This document shows, piece by piece, positions 52,477 through 60,884 of a DNA stretch of 64,000 nt. The position numbers were made by a program, and so were the translations under genes. The stretch comes from Pseudomonas sp. GM79. Lineage in GTDB: Bacteria > Pseudomonadota > Gammaproteobacteria > Pseudomonadales > Pseudomonadaceae. The DNA lies in the NCBI RefSeq assembly GCF_000282495.1, contig NZ_AKJE01000108.1, positions 62,001 through 126,000 on the forward strand. The letters run 5' to 3'. Below the pieces are notes generated by a model. That model ran no database searches, was not told where the DNA came from, and was given only the letters and a program-made list of their open reading frames with translations. Every line of letters starts with the position of its first letter. Positions within the stretch are counted from its first letter, which is position 1.

Positions 52477-53954
52477 AATCCTATGATCAGCTCTACATCG
52501 ACGGCCAGTGGGTTCGACCGAAGAAGGGCGGCACGTTTGAAACCGTCGACCCCAGCAATGAGTCGGTCATCACCCGGGTCGCAGCGGCCACGGCAGACGA
52601 TGTCGACCTGGCGGTAAACGCCGCTCGCCGAGCCTTTGACGAAGGTCCATGGCCGCAGATGGCCGGCGCCGAACGTGCAACGATTCTGCGGGCGATCGCC
52701 AATGGCATCCGCGTGCGTCAGAACGAGCTGGCCGAACTTGAAGTGCGGGATAACGGCAAGCCGTTGCCCGAAGCCCTGTGGGACATTGGTGATACGGCGG
52801 GCTGTTTCGACTTTTACGCCGACCTGGCCGACGGCCTCGATGCTCAGCGCGAGCAAAGCATTGCGCTCGCGGATGAACGCTTTACCTCGATAGCGCGCAA
52901 AGAACCGATGGGTGTCGCCGGGGCCATCATTCCGTGGAATTTCCCGATGCTGATGGCCGCATGGAAAGTCGCACCGGCCCTGGCCGCCGGTTGCTGCATG
53001 GTGCTCAAACCGTCGGAGTTGACACCGCTGACCGCGCTGGAACTGGCGGACATTGCCCATCAGGCCGGCTTGCCTGCCGGTGTGCTGAATGTCGTGACCG
53101 GCCTGGGTGTGGAGGCCGGCGCGCCACTGAGCGAGCATCCGGGGATCGACAAACTGGCCTTTACCGGCAGCGTCCCGACCGGCACGCGGATCATGCAAGC
53201 CGCCGCCCGGGAAATCAAAAACCTCAGCCTGGAGTTGGGCGGCAAATCGCCGTTCATCATCTTCGATGACAGCGATATCGACGCGGCGGTCGAATGGATC
53301 ATGTTCGGGATTTTCTGGAACCAGGGTGAGGTGTGTTCGGCCACTTCGAGGGTGCTGGTTCAGCGCGACTTGTATGAGCCATTGCTCAAGCGCCTGGTGC
53401 AACAGACCCAAAGCCTGAGCATCGGCAACGGGATGGACGAAGGTGTATTGCTCGGCCCATTGGTCAGTCGTGGCCAGTACGACAAGGTCCTGCAAGCCAT
53501 CGCCCGGGGCCAGGAGGAAGGCGCGACCTTGCTCACCGGCGGGACGCGCCCGGCGAATTGCGAGAAGGGCTACTTCCTGACCCCGGCGATCTTTGCCGAT
53601 GTGCCGGAAGACAGCTGGATCTGGACCGAGGAAATCTTCGGGCCGGTGGTGTGCGTGCGTCCTTTCGACGACGAAGCCGACGCCTTGCGCAGCGCCAACG
53701 ACTCGCGCTTCGGCCTCGCCGCTGCGGTCATGTCAAAGGATCTTGTGCGTGCCGAGCGCGTCGCCCGACGACTGCGCGCGGGTATCGTCTGGATCAATTG
53801 CTCGCAACCGACCTTCACCGAAGCCCCGTGGGGCGGCTACAAACAAAGCGGTATCGGCCGTGAGCTGGGGGAGTGGGGGTTGAACAACTACCTGGAAACC
53901 AAGCAGATCACCCGCTATGACAGCGAGCAGCCATGGGGCTGGTACATCAAGTAA
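52473..53954 (+). CDS. NAD(P)-dependent aldehyde dehydrogenase, BADH-like
   Basis: The 493-residue enzyme has catalytic Cys288 (GEVCSATSR) and Glu254 (LELGGKSP), and the AIIPWNFPMLMAAWK and FTGSVPTGTRIM cofactor motifs. In the hydroxyproline route a dehydrogenase oxidises 2-oxoglutarate semialdehyde. However, the sequence, in particular the ending APWGGYKQSG...NNYLETKQIT and WGWYIK, resembles betaine-aldehyde/aminoaldehyde dehydrogenases. It may thus act on another aldehyde; see findings. Confidence 0.9.
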   Translation: MKSYDQLYIDGQWVRPKKGGTFETVDPSNESVITRVAAATADDVDLAVNAARRAFDEGPWPQMAGAERATILRAIANGIRVRQNELAELEVRDNGKPLPEALWDIGDTAGCFDFYADLADGLDAQREQSIALADERFTSIARKEPMGVAGAIIPWNFPMLMAAWKVAPALAAGCCMVLKPSELTPLTALELADIAHQAGLPAGVLNVVTGLGVEAGAPLSEHPGIDKLAFTGSVPTGTRIMQAAAREIKNLSLELGGKSPFIIFDDSDIDAAVEWIMFGIFWNQGEVCSATSRVLVQRDLYEPLLKRLVQQTQSLSIGNGMDEGVLLGPLVSRGQYDKVLQAIARGQEEGATLLTGGTRPANCEKGYFLTPAIFADVPEDSWIWTEEIFGPVVCVRPFDDEADALRSANDSRFGLAAAVMSKDLVRAERVARRLRAGIVWINCSQPTFTEAPWGGYKQSGIGRELGEWGLNNYLETKQITRYDSEQPWGWYIK

Positions 53955-53965
53955 AGGAGTCCGTT

Positions 53966-54988
53966 ATGCGCTGGAAAAGAACGCTGCAAATGGCCGATGT
54001 GCATTGTGAAGGCGAGATCGGCAAGGTCATCACCGGCGGTGTCATTGATATCCCCGGCAAGACCATGCTCGACAAGATGAACTACATCAACGACGTCGAC
54101 GACAGCCTCCGACGGTTAGTGATTCTGGAACCGCGCGGTTGCCTGCAAATGTCGGTGAACCTGCTGTTGCCACCGACCCGGCCCGAGGCCCAGGCCGGTT
54201 TCATCGTGCTGCAGGCGGACAAGGCTCACCCCATGTCGGGCAGCAACTGCATCTGTGTGGTGACGGCCTTGCTGGAACTCGGCATGTTGCCAATGGAAGA
54301 GCCGGTCACCACGGTGGTGCTGGACACGCCGGCGGGGCTAGTGACGGCGCGCGCGCAGTGCGCGGACGGGCGCTGCGTGAGTGTGTCGCTGGACATGGTG
54401 CCCTCGTTTGTCGAACAGCTGGACGCCCCGATCCAGACGGCCGAGTTCGGTTTGATCAAGGCTGACATCGCATTCGGCGGTGTGTATTACGCACTGGTGG
54501 ATGTCGATCAAGTCGGCTTGACCATCGCCCCGGAGAACGCTCGCGAGCTGGCGACGCAGGGTGTGCGCCTGAAAGGCTTGATCAATCAACACGTGACGGT
54601 CAGTCATCCGCTGTTCAAAGAGCTGAATGAAGTGGCCTACGTGATGTTCCGCAACCGGCTCGACGAGCGCACTTACCAGACCTGCACCACGCTGCCCCCG
54701 GGACGGGTTGACCGCTCGCCCTGCGGCACCGGCAGCTCGGCCAATCTGGCGACCTTGAGCGCACGAGGCCTGGTTGAAGTGGGGGACACGCTGACCTCGC
54801 GTTCCACCATCGGTGGTGAGTTTCAGGTCGAGTTGCTGGGGCTGACGGAAGTTGGCGGCAAACCGGCGGTTCTGCCGAGGATCACGGGTCGGGCCTGGCT
54901 CTACGGATTGCAGCAGATCGGCGTTGATCCGGACGATCCGCTGGCCGAAGGCTTCATGTTGAGTGATACCTGGGGTGAAGGTTTCTAA
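53966..54988 (+). CDS. Proline-racemase-family protein with Ser91/Cys253 pair
   Basis: MRWKRTLQMA at 53966 follows AAGGAG; 340 residues. The second catalytic Cys253 is present (DRSPCGTGSSAN), but the first site reads HPMSGSN, with Ser91 in place of the usual Cys. Family members without the Cys/Cys pair include 3-hydroxyproline dehydratases (Cys/Thr) and Ser/Cys variants. It is a paralogue of the epimerase at 50138 and probably handles a different proline derivative or a dehydration. Confidence 0.87.
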   Translation: MRWKRTLQMADVHCEGEIGKVITGGVIDIPGKTMLDKMNYINDVDDSLRRLVILEPRGCLQMSVNLLLPPTRPEAQAGFIVLQADKAHPMSGSNCICVVTALLELGMLPMEEPVTTVVLDTPAGLVTARAQCADGRCVSVSLDMVPSFVEQLDAPIQTAEFGLIKADIAFGGVYYALVDVDQVGLTIAPENARELATQGVRLKGLINQHVTVSHPLFKELNEVAYVMFRNRLDERTYQTCTTLPPGRVDRSPCGTGSSANLATLSARGLVEVGDTLTSRSTIGGEFQVELLGLTEVGGKPAVLPRITGRAWLYGLQQIGVDPDDPLAEGFMLSDTWGEGF

Positions 54989-55059
54989 CAATCCCGAGGC
55001 AAGTGTTAAAGTTGCAGGCTGGTCAGATGACTGGCCTGCACTGCTGAGAAAATGACCCT

Positions 55060-55770
55060 ATGAGCAAAGAAACGACTGAAACGGCCAGTGGTGCCAAACG
55101 CCATGGCGGTCGCTATATCTACGAAGAATTGCGCAAGCAGATCCTGACCCTGAAGCTCAAGCCGGGCGTCCCGCTTGACGAGGTGTCGTTGGCTGCCCAA
55201 TTCGGTCTTTCCCGCTCTCCAGTGCGTGATGCGCTTGCCCGTTTGATCAGCGAAGGGCTGGTGACCATTCTGCCGAACCGCACGCTGCTGGTGACGCCTT
55301 TCGAAATTGAAGAGTTCCCCAACTACATTTCCGCCCTGGACCTGATTCAACGCGCAGTCACGAGGCTGGCGGCGTTGCATCGCACCGATGACGATCTGCT
55401 GCGGATACGCGCGGCCGATGCTGCCTATCTGGACGCGGTCAGCACCGGGGACTTCCAGGCCATGTCCGAAACCAACAAAGCCTTTCACATGGCGATCGCC
55501 GAAGCGGGGAAAAACACCTACTTCGTCAGTTACTACGAAAAGCTGTTGGGTGAAGGCCAGCGTCTGCTGCATCTGCACTTTGACTACATCATCAGCGCGG
55601 CCAGCACCTCGACTCGACTGGGCCGGGACCACGATGAAATCGTCAATGCCATCGCCGAGCGTAAACCCGACGAAGCCGAGCATGCGGCGCACGAACATAC
55701 GATGCTGTTTCAGCGACGTTTTCTCGCCTATATGCAGCAAAACCTTACCGAGAAGATGTCGGTTGTTTGA
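55060..55770 (+). CDS. GntR-family (FCD/FadR-type) regulator
   Basis: The 236-residue protein has the GntR winged helix (YIYEELRKQILTLKLKPG, LDEVSLAAQFGLSRSPVRDALARL) and an all-helical FCD effector domain with likely metal ligands in NKAFHMAIAEAG, the LHLHFD region and the late HDEIVNAI. It follows the proline-racemase paralogue by 71 bp on the same strand and probably represses or activates the hydroxyproline module. Confidence 0.9.
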   Translation: MSKETTETASGAKRHGGRYIYEELRKQILTLKLKPGVPLDEVSLAAQFGLSRSPVRDALARLISEGLVTILPNRTLLVTPFEIEEFPNYISALDLIQRAVTRLAALHRTDDDLLRIRAADAAYLDAVSTGDFQAMSETNKAFHMAIAEAGKNTYFVSYYEKLLGEGQRLLHLHFDYIISAASTSTRLGRDHDEIVNAIAERKPDEAEHAAHEHTMLFQRRFLAYMQQNLTEKMSVV

Positions 55771-56169
55771 GATTCGGAAATAGATGACCGTGGATTGATG
55801 GAAGCTTTCGACCCGAGTCTATGTAAAAACTCTTTCGAGCGGTACGTCTTGGGATTACGTTCTTCCTTTTATTGACATGCCCGCCGAACAAGTCCAGAAA
55901 CAAGTCCCTTCCTGCTTCAGGAATAAAAGAAACCCCTTATATTTCAATGGGTCGGACGCCAGATGCGAATCTTGCTTCCCGCTCCAAATATTGCTCCATG
56001 GAGTTTGACTGAATTCCACGAGGAACGAAAAAAACACCCGGGATATTTTCGTCTACGCGGTGCCCCACTGCGTTCCAGTCGTACCATTGGAAGCCCAGTG
56101 AGGGTACACATAGAGGTACAGAAATTTTCGAACTTAAAAATTTCCTTTATTTTCAGCAACAAAGAAGAA
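55771..56169. other. Interval at the left edge of the mobile region
   Basis: No gene is supported here. Base composition becomes clearly more AT-rich than in the preceding genes, and the sequence ends in the tRNA-like 3' end at 56170. It may be the end of an integrated element. Confidence 0.4.
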
Positions 56170-56193
56170 GGTTCGATTCCGGCTTCGGCACCA
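56170..56193 (+). other. tRNA-3'-end-like sequence, candidate attachment-site remnant
   Basis: GGTTCGATTCCGGCTTCGGC followed by ACCA resembles the T-loop, acceptor strand and CCA end of a tRNA (leucine-like acceptor). The upstream bases do not form the rest of a tRNA, and the T stem is one base short. A terminator follows, as after real tRNA genes, and an integrase lies 80 bp away, so it may be an att core left by integration. Confidence 0.5.
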
Positions 56194-56202
56194 TCTAAAA
56201 TC

Positions 56203-56244
56203 AAGGGTTTGCGGGCGAAAGCTAATGCAAACCCTTGTTTGTTT
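56203..56244 (+). terminator. Intrinsic terminator after the tRNA-like end
   Basis: AAGGGTTTGC (56203-56212) pairs with GCAAACCCTT (56227-56236) around a 14-base loop and is followed by GTTTGTTTC. It suits the end of a tRNA transcript. Confidence 0.65.
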
Positions 56245-56275
56245 CTGGTCCGTTATTTTGGAGATGGTCCGCAAT

Positions 56276-57130
56276 TCACTTGGTTGGCGAAACTTTTTTG
56301 CTTTTGCTTTTGCTTTTGCTTTTGCTTTTGCTTTTGCTCTTGCTCTTGCGGTTACGTATGTACTGCTCCGTCATAACAACGGTGGTATGCCCAAGTTGAT
56401 CCTTGGTCTGCATGATGTCACCACTGGATTCAGCCTTGTCCGTACCGGTCTTTGCGCGCAAATCGCGCATTTTAAACTCCGGCTTCGACACTCCAGCGGC
56501 CTCCCTGGTCATATCAAACCTCCTGCGCAACATCGCCACCGTCATTGGCGTGCCATCCTCAGACACGATCAGTCGCGTCGAGCGGACCTTATGTCCTGAC
56601 TTTCGGGACATGATGCGATCAATCAAAACCTTTAGCTCGCCTGCCACCTCAATTCGCCGCTTGGCCTTTGTTTTCTCTTGGAGTACCCAAATCTGCCCAT
56701 CTCTAACGTCCTGTTCGTCCATAAGTCGCGTGTCAGTCACTCGCTCGCCGGTTAAATAGGCCAAGTCCATGGCGTCACGCAGGCCGGCATCGGCCTTGTC
56801 GTGAACACGCTTGAATAATTCGTCCTCGACGTATGTGTCCCGGCCTGTCTCTTTATTGCCCTTGATGCCGGCGCATGGGTTGGCCAGAGACGTGTAACCG
56901 TCGTCCTTGGCGTAGTTCCAAATTGCGCTTAGTAGCGCCATTTCTCGATTTGCTCGGCCCGGCGCTGACTTGCGCCAGCTGAGATACTGACGCACGTGCA
57001 ACGGCTCGATCGTTTCCAGTGACGCTGGCGGGTCATCGAAAAAAGCGATCAGTTTCTTCAGTTCGCGCTTGAGGCTGGAGTTCGCGGAAATCTGGGAAGA
57101 AGCTGAGCAGGCCCTTCGCGATGAAGTGCA
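56276..57130 (-). pseudogene. Tyrosine recombinase (phage-type integrase), 5'-truncated
   Basis: The frame is open from 57130 down to the stop at 56276, but no start codon with a ribosome site exists; homology begins around SLKRELKKLIAFFDD. About 240 C-terminal residues remain, covering the core-binding domain (LHVRQYLSWRKSAPGRANRE) and catalytic domain: Arg in YLTGERVTDTRLMDEQDV, the RDLRAKTGTDKAE box, LGHTT and the nucleophile Tyr in MTEQYIRNR. The C-terminus is extended by eight Lys-Ser repeats encoded by hexanucleotide repeats. The missing N-terminal arm-binding domain suggests an inactive relic. The bases 57131-57308 show no gene. Confidence 0.8.
56300..56347 (+). repeat. Hexanucleotide tandem repeat in the integrase C-terminus
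   Basis: Six copies of GCTTTT (56300-56335) followed by two of GCTCTT (56336-56347). On the coding (minus) strand these encode eight consecutive Lys-Ser pairs near the integrase C-terminus. Confidence 0.9.
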
Positions 57131-57308
57131 TCAACAGGCTCAGGGCTTGGGATAGGTTTATGGGGGGCTCAGGAACTGTCCCCATTTTTCAATATAAGCT
57201 GCATGAAATCGATGTGAACATCTCTTTCAACGTCGCTAAGCGGGATATAAACATGGCTTCGACTTCAACCCTTGGCCGACTTCCAGCACACGCCGCGTAA
57301 ATCAGGAA

Positions 57309-57749
57309 TCAGAGCGGACACCAAGGGTCTCCACCGTTGGCACTTTCAACCAGTTTTTCAAAGTTTCGTTTGAAAACCCAATTGGCGGCGACAGCAGTCA
57401 TTGTCGTTTTGCAGGCTGGATTTTTTCCGGAGACGACAATATTTAGATAGTACTGATCACCGTAAATGGTCGGTCCGAACAAAACCATGTCGGTTTTTTC
57501 TGCCGTTTTGTTTAGCTCCAATTTAGTCGATTCGACGATATATGCACCATTCGGCAGGGCGATATTCTTTGCGTGAAAGCAATGATTCAGATAATTCTGG
57601 ACTCGTTCTTCTACTTGTCCACGGTCTTGCGCCAAGCAATATTCCGGGCTCGCGGTTCCTGTGCTCAGCAAATCACTCTTGGTATGGGGGTAAAGCGAAC
57701 AGCCGCTCAAGAGCAGACAAAATACTCCGGTGACCCTCTTGTACATCAT
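57309..57749 (-). CDS. Small lipoprotein of unknown function
   Basis: Starting at the tandem ATGs (57749 or 57746), preceded by GGAGCTTCA, the protein is 146 residues. It has a lipoprotein signal peptide (VTGVFCLLLSGC) with lipid-attachment Cys in the LSGC lipobox. The mature part has several Cys (EYCLAQ, NHCFHAK, PACKTT, PWCPL), possibly forming disulfides. I do not recognise the family. It sits between the integrase relic and the Rhs fragment, where small cargo or immunity-type genes are common. Confidence 0.7.
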   Translation of the reverse strand: MMYKRVTGVFCLLLSGCSLYPHTKSDLLSTGTASPEYCLAQDRGQVEERVQNYLNHCFHAKNIALPNGAYIVESTKLELNKTAEKTDMVLFGPTIYGDQYYLNIVVSGKNPACKTTMTAVAANWVFKRNFEKLVESANGGDPWCPL

Positions 57750-57870
57750 TGAAGCTCCAATTAAACGGGTGGGATGGCAAGACATGTGGCCACTACAGTT
57801 GTCGGCCACTTGGGGCTGCACTTGAGCATGGTGCTAGGGACCGAATACTTGCTGATCAAACGTTCATAGT

Positions 57871-58200
57871 ATGCAGAATCGGCATAATGGCGCGCCGCTG
57901 GGATGGGTATCAGCTGCCGATTTTGTCTTTCCGGTTACGGGATTTTCCGCTCCGCAATCAATTCAAGGTATGCGAAAACATTGGGCTGTATGGCATCCGT
58001 GCGACAACCTGGCCTGGGAAAGTAGTCCGGCCCAGGTCGATGGCGGTGCTGGTCGCACCGTGCATTACATCTTTGAGCCCGGTACCTTTATCCCGGTGGC
58101 CCAGGCCCTTAGGCATAAGCCGATCCACTTGTTGAGCCAGCCCGATTACAGCGGCGACTATACCACTGTGGGGCCATGTGCAGAATGCGCAACCGTTTGA
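57871..58200 (+). pseudogene. Rhs core fragment, frame-shifted from the downstream toxin tip
   Basis: From about 57960 this frame reads WAVWHPCDNLAW and then RTVHYIFEPGTFIPVAQALR, matching the repeat that precedes the Rhs core. It goes out of frame near 58156, where the alternate frame continues TIPLWGHVQN into the core in the next feature. The large N-terminal part of an Rhs protein is absent. It is a decayed fragment of an Rhs gene. Confidence 0.7.
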
Positions 58201-58957
58201 CGCACTGGCCTGGTATCAGTGCGATCACCTCGGTACGCCACAGGAACTGACGGATCAGATGGGTAACATCGCCTGGAGTGCGCATTACAAGGCCTGGGGT
58301 GAAGTGCAGGAGCAACGTTCGGCATTGGCGCAGCAGCAAGGGCTGACGAATCCAATCCGATTCCAGGGTCAGTATCATGACCACGAGACGGGGCTGCATT
58401 ACAACCGCCACCGTTACTATGATCCGAGCGTTGGCCGTTTCATTAGCAAGGATCCGATTGGTTATACAGGGGGGCTGAACTTATATGCCTATGCACCTAA
58501 CCCGACGGGATGGGTCGACAGCCTTGGCCTCAGTCCGACATGCCCATGCGAGTGTAAAAAGGTACTAGAGGCGGAGGGTGTCGTCACCGGTCGCCACGGC
58601 GATCTACGGAAAATAGGTGGGCTTCAAGACTCGCATCACATCTATCAAGACGCTTCAATGAATGGCATATCGGGGTATAACTACAATGACGCTCCTGCTA
58701 TAAGCCTTCAGGGGCGAAACCCAGATGGGACCACTCGTGGAACGCCACACTACAAGGCCAATCGCGCCCAAGATAAGGCATCAACTGCCGGTTTGCTCGG
58801 TAGTGAAACAGTCGTAGCCTTCAACTCCCTACGTGCTGCAGGGCTTAGCCCGAAAGCGGCAAAATGCGCCACGCTTCAGGCACGAGGCTATTTCACGGGA
58901 ATCGAAGCCAACGCCGGTACCAGCACTGCCACACCATCCAAAAGACGGAGTCGATAA
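58178..58957 (+). CDS. Rhs core end with C-terminal Tox-SHH-like nuclease domain
   Basis: The 259-residue frame opens with a GTG; it may be expressed only as the tip of a former Rhs protein. Residues 1-120 hold the Rhs-associated core (YQCDHLGTPQELTD, FQGQYHDHETGLHYNRHRYY and DPIGYTGGLNLYAYAPNP). After the usual WVDSLGL boundary the variable domain has DSHHIYQDASMNG, the SHH signature of the HNH/endonuclease VII-like Tox-SHH family, then GTPHYKANRAQDK. The tip probably cleaves nucleic acid. The adjacent downstream gene is the likely immunity partner. Confidence 0.75.
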   Translation: MQNAQPFDALAWYQCDHLGTPQELTDQMGNIAWSAHYKAWGEVQEQRSALAQQQGLTNPIRFQGQYHDHETGLHYNRHRYYDPSVGRFISKDPIGYTGGLNLYAYAPNPTGWVDSLGLSPTCPCECKKVLEAEGVVTGRHGDLRKIGGLQDSHHIYQDASMNGISGYNYNDAPAISLQGRNPDGTTRGTPHYKANRAQDKASTAGLLGSETVVAFNSLRAAGLSPKAAKCATLQARGYFTGIEANAGTSTATPSKRRSR

Positions 58958-59326
58958 ATGAGCACGCCCACAAATCAGCAAGCATATGCCAAGCTCAAAG
59001 AGCTAGTCGAAGCCATTGATGTTCGAGACTCTCAGGCACTCCAGCAAGAATTCGGGATATCCAACGCAGTAGCTGATGAGATTTACGAGTCTATCGATGA
59101 GTACTTCGACAAAGGCACAAAATTGTCCATCGCCCCCGAAGAAACAGCCTTTGATTCGCGCGGGCAGCAACGTCCTTTTATTGATGCCTATGAAACGAAC
59201 GACAAAGCACTCGGATTAGAATGTGTCCTTTTTGCTAATGGTGCACCAGGCGAGGCCATCCTTCATATTGAAGTTTCCGAAAGCGACGGCCAACTTTCGG
59301 TTTATTACAAATACGTTGGCTCCTGA
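58958..59326 (+). CDS. Probable immunity protein for the Rhs tip
   Basis: The ATG follows directly on the toxin stop (TAA ATG), with GGAG upstream. The 122-residue protein is acidic and soluble (YAKLKELVEAIDVRDSQALQQ, DEIYESIDEYFD), as expected of a cognate nuclease inhibitor. I do not recognise a named immunity family; the role is inferred from position, size and charge. Confidence 0.65.
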   Translation: MSTPTNQQAYAKLKELVEAIDVRDSQALQQEFGISNAVADEIYESIDEYFDKGTKLSIAPEETAFDSRGQQRPFIDAYETNDKALGLECVLFANGAPGEAILHIEVSESDGQLSVYYKYVGS

Positions 59327-59413
59327 TATCCAGATGAAAGTGTGAGATCAATGAGGGGTTATTTATTTTCCGCAGTAGATTCATGACAGAAGCAGGATGA
59401 AGGTAGTCAAACC

Positions 59414-59677
59414 ATGAAAGACATCATCCGACTGGGCGACTCCACCAGCCATGGTGGAGTGGTACTTGAGGCGTTTCCCCAAACCGATCTCAACGGCAAG
59501 CCCATTGCCGGTGTCGGCCATAAAGTCAGTTGCCCCCTGTGCAAGGGCGTTTTCCCCATTGCCGAGGGCAGCAGCACTTATTCGGTCGATGGAACCCCCG
59601 TGGCACTGGACGGTATGAAAACCACCTGTGGTGCCAGCCTGATCGCCAGTGGTCCGAAGGGGGCTGTGATTAGCTAG
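59414..59677 (+). CDS. PAAR-domain protein
   Basis: The 87-residue protein has the PAAR pattern of type VI secretion spike tips: IIRLGDSTSHGGVVLEA, a Cys pair in KVSCPLCKGVFPI, DGTPVALDGMKTTCGASLI and a short C-terminus. PAAR proteins bind the VgrG spike and carry effectors. No vgrG is in the window, so it would work with spikes encoded elsewhere. It follows the immunity gene by 87 bp. Confidence 0.87.
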   Translation: MKDIIRLGDSTSHGGVVLEAFPQTDLNGKPIAGVGHKVSCPLCKGVFPIAEGSSTYSVDGTPVALDGMKTTCGASLIASGPKGAVIS

Positions 59678-59715
59678 TCGAATGGCAACTTACCCAACAG
59701 CGGACGTTCGACTAA

Positions 59716-59919
59716 GGCTGCTTCCGGTCGATTCTGTTGAAAAAGTCGGTTTGCCAAGCGCTCGAATATTGATGGGTGAAAACACCTCTTTTGCACTCTG
59801 CTACGTGAAATCCGAGCCCTGAACCTTCTGCCCAAAACACAGATTTCAATCTCAGACGCGTACTTTTCTGCCGTGGAAAACGAAGCCGACTTTTTCAACA
59901 GAATCGGCCGGAAGCAGCC
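59716..59919. mobile_element. MITE-like element with 37-bp terminal inverted repeats
   Basis: The left end begins GGCTGCTTCCGGTCGATTC and the right end is its reverse complement with two mismatches over 37 bp (59716-59752 and 59883-59919). The 204-bp interior has no transposase; an 83-codon open frame on minus has no support. It resembles a nonautonomous element or IS remnant that moves with a transposase from elsewhere. No clear target duplication is visible. Confidence 0.75.
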
Positions 59920-59983
59920 GTTCACGAACTTCTACTTTCGACCCATAGCTACCTGTGACTAGCGGCAGAAACTGGCCCAGAGG

Positions 59984-60133
59984 GTGTAAAAACGCAGACC
60001 CCGTTTGGAAGTCTGCGTTGCTACGTAAAATCTGCCAGCGCTTGGGGCTAGTCAGCAGACCTGAAATTTGCGTAAGAGCGCGATTTTCGTTCTGGTTCCG
60101 ATCGTCAAACCTGCTCTAAAAACGTTTTTACAC
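59984..60133. mobile_element. Second short element-like segment with inverted ends
   Basis: GTGTAAAAACG (59984-59994) and CGTTTTTACAC (60123-60133) are perfect 11-bp inverted repeats enclosing 128 bp of noncoding sequence. It lies 64 bp from the first MITE-like element and may be the remains of another, or a jointly inserted unit. The family is unknown. The remaining bases of 59678-60233 show nothing else. Confidence 0.5.
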
Positions 60134-60233
60134 AACCTCGGCTGAATGCAGTCATCCAATTCGTAATGCCTGCGGCTCAATTGTGCTTACCGGAAGCCCA
60201 GTCAGCTTCAAATCTGATGCGGTTTCGGCTCGT

Positions 60234-60884
60234 TTAGCCTGGAAAATCTGCACTCTTAATACCTGCCCCAAGCTCCGGGACAGGCCACACTTCCTCGTTC
60301 AATCGCACCTTCCACACTGGTTCCAGTGCAAATCCAAGGCCTCTGGGCTTGCTCGGTGAGAATCTTGTCCGAAGCAGGGAACCATCCAAATTTCCGTAAT
60401 CGGTACCTTCCAGTTTTGGTGAAACCCGTACGACCATCGTCTCGGATTCGATGGCGATCAGCCTTAGATCGAACAAGGTATGGATGTCCGCCCGTAACAG
60501 CAGCCCATTGGATACAACGTTGGTGTGGTCGCCCTTATAGGGGTGGATGTGCGCGGCCTCGAGCACTATGGGCGGGTTGCAGCCTGTAATGGCACAGGCG
60601 TCGCCATAGGCGTCCATTAGAGCTTTGCGGAAAGCGGGTTGCCCTCTGCGACGGATGATGTCCGCGGTTACGCGCTTTCTGGCATCTGCTAGGTCTGTGG
60701 GGTCAAAGGTGGCTGCTTGCTCGGCAGCATCCTCGGCGACTGCTAGTGATTCTTCGACAGGATTCGAAACTCGTCGAATAGAAACGCCAAATCGGCTTCC
60801 AGATGATGCGTCGGGATGAATTTCCCAAATCCCATGCTGAGCCGGATCGTAAATCTCAAAGATTTCAAATGCAGCCAGCAACAA
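60234..60884 (-). CDS. HNH endonuclease, possibly 5'-truncated
   Basis: The frame begins with a TTG and no ribosome site, and about 216 residues remain. The C-terminal half has the HNH pattern: FRKALMDAYGDACAITGCNP, LEAAHIHPYKGD, and VSNGLLLRADIHTLFDLRL. Such proteins cut DNA and often form part of restriction or phage-related systems. The 5' end overlaps the 5' end of the divergent replication gene by 82 bp, and both lack a good start, suggesting a deletion or recombination junction. Confidence 0.7.
   Translation of the reverse strand: MLLAAFEIFEIYDPAQHGIWEIHPDASSGSRFGVSIRRVSNPVEESLAVAEDAAEQAATFDPTDLADARKRVTADIIRRRGQPAFRKALMDAYGDACAITGCNPPIVLEAAHIHPYKGDHTNVVSNGLLLRADIHTLFDLRLIAIESETMVVRVSPKLEGTDYGNLDGSLLRTRFSPSKPRGLGFALEPVWKVRLNEEVWPVPELGAGIKSADFPG

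Noticed and set aside
52263..53495. 410-codon open frame antisense to the aldehyde dehydrogenase
   Set aside because: The plus-strand gene has all catalytic motifs; the antisense frame has no recognisable domain.
56170..56193. Complete tRNA gene
   Set aside because: Only the T-loop and acceptor end are present; the preceding 60 bases do not fold into D or anticodon arms and the T stem is one base short.
56300..56347. CRISPR-like or satellite array
   Set aside because: The units are 6 bp with no spacers and lie in frame inside the integrase coding sequence.
59674..59925. 83-codon minus-strand frame in the MITE-like element
   Set aside because: It is made almost wholly of the inverted ends and interior of the element and has no ribosome site.
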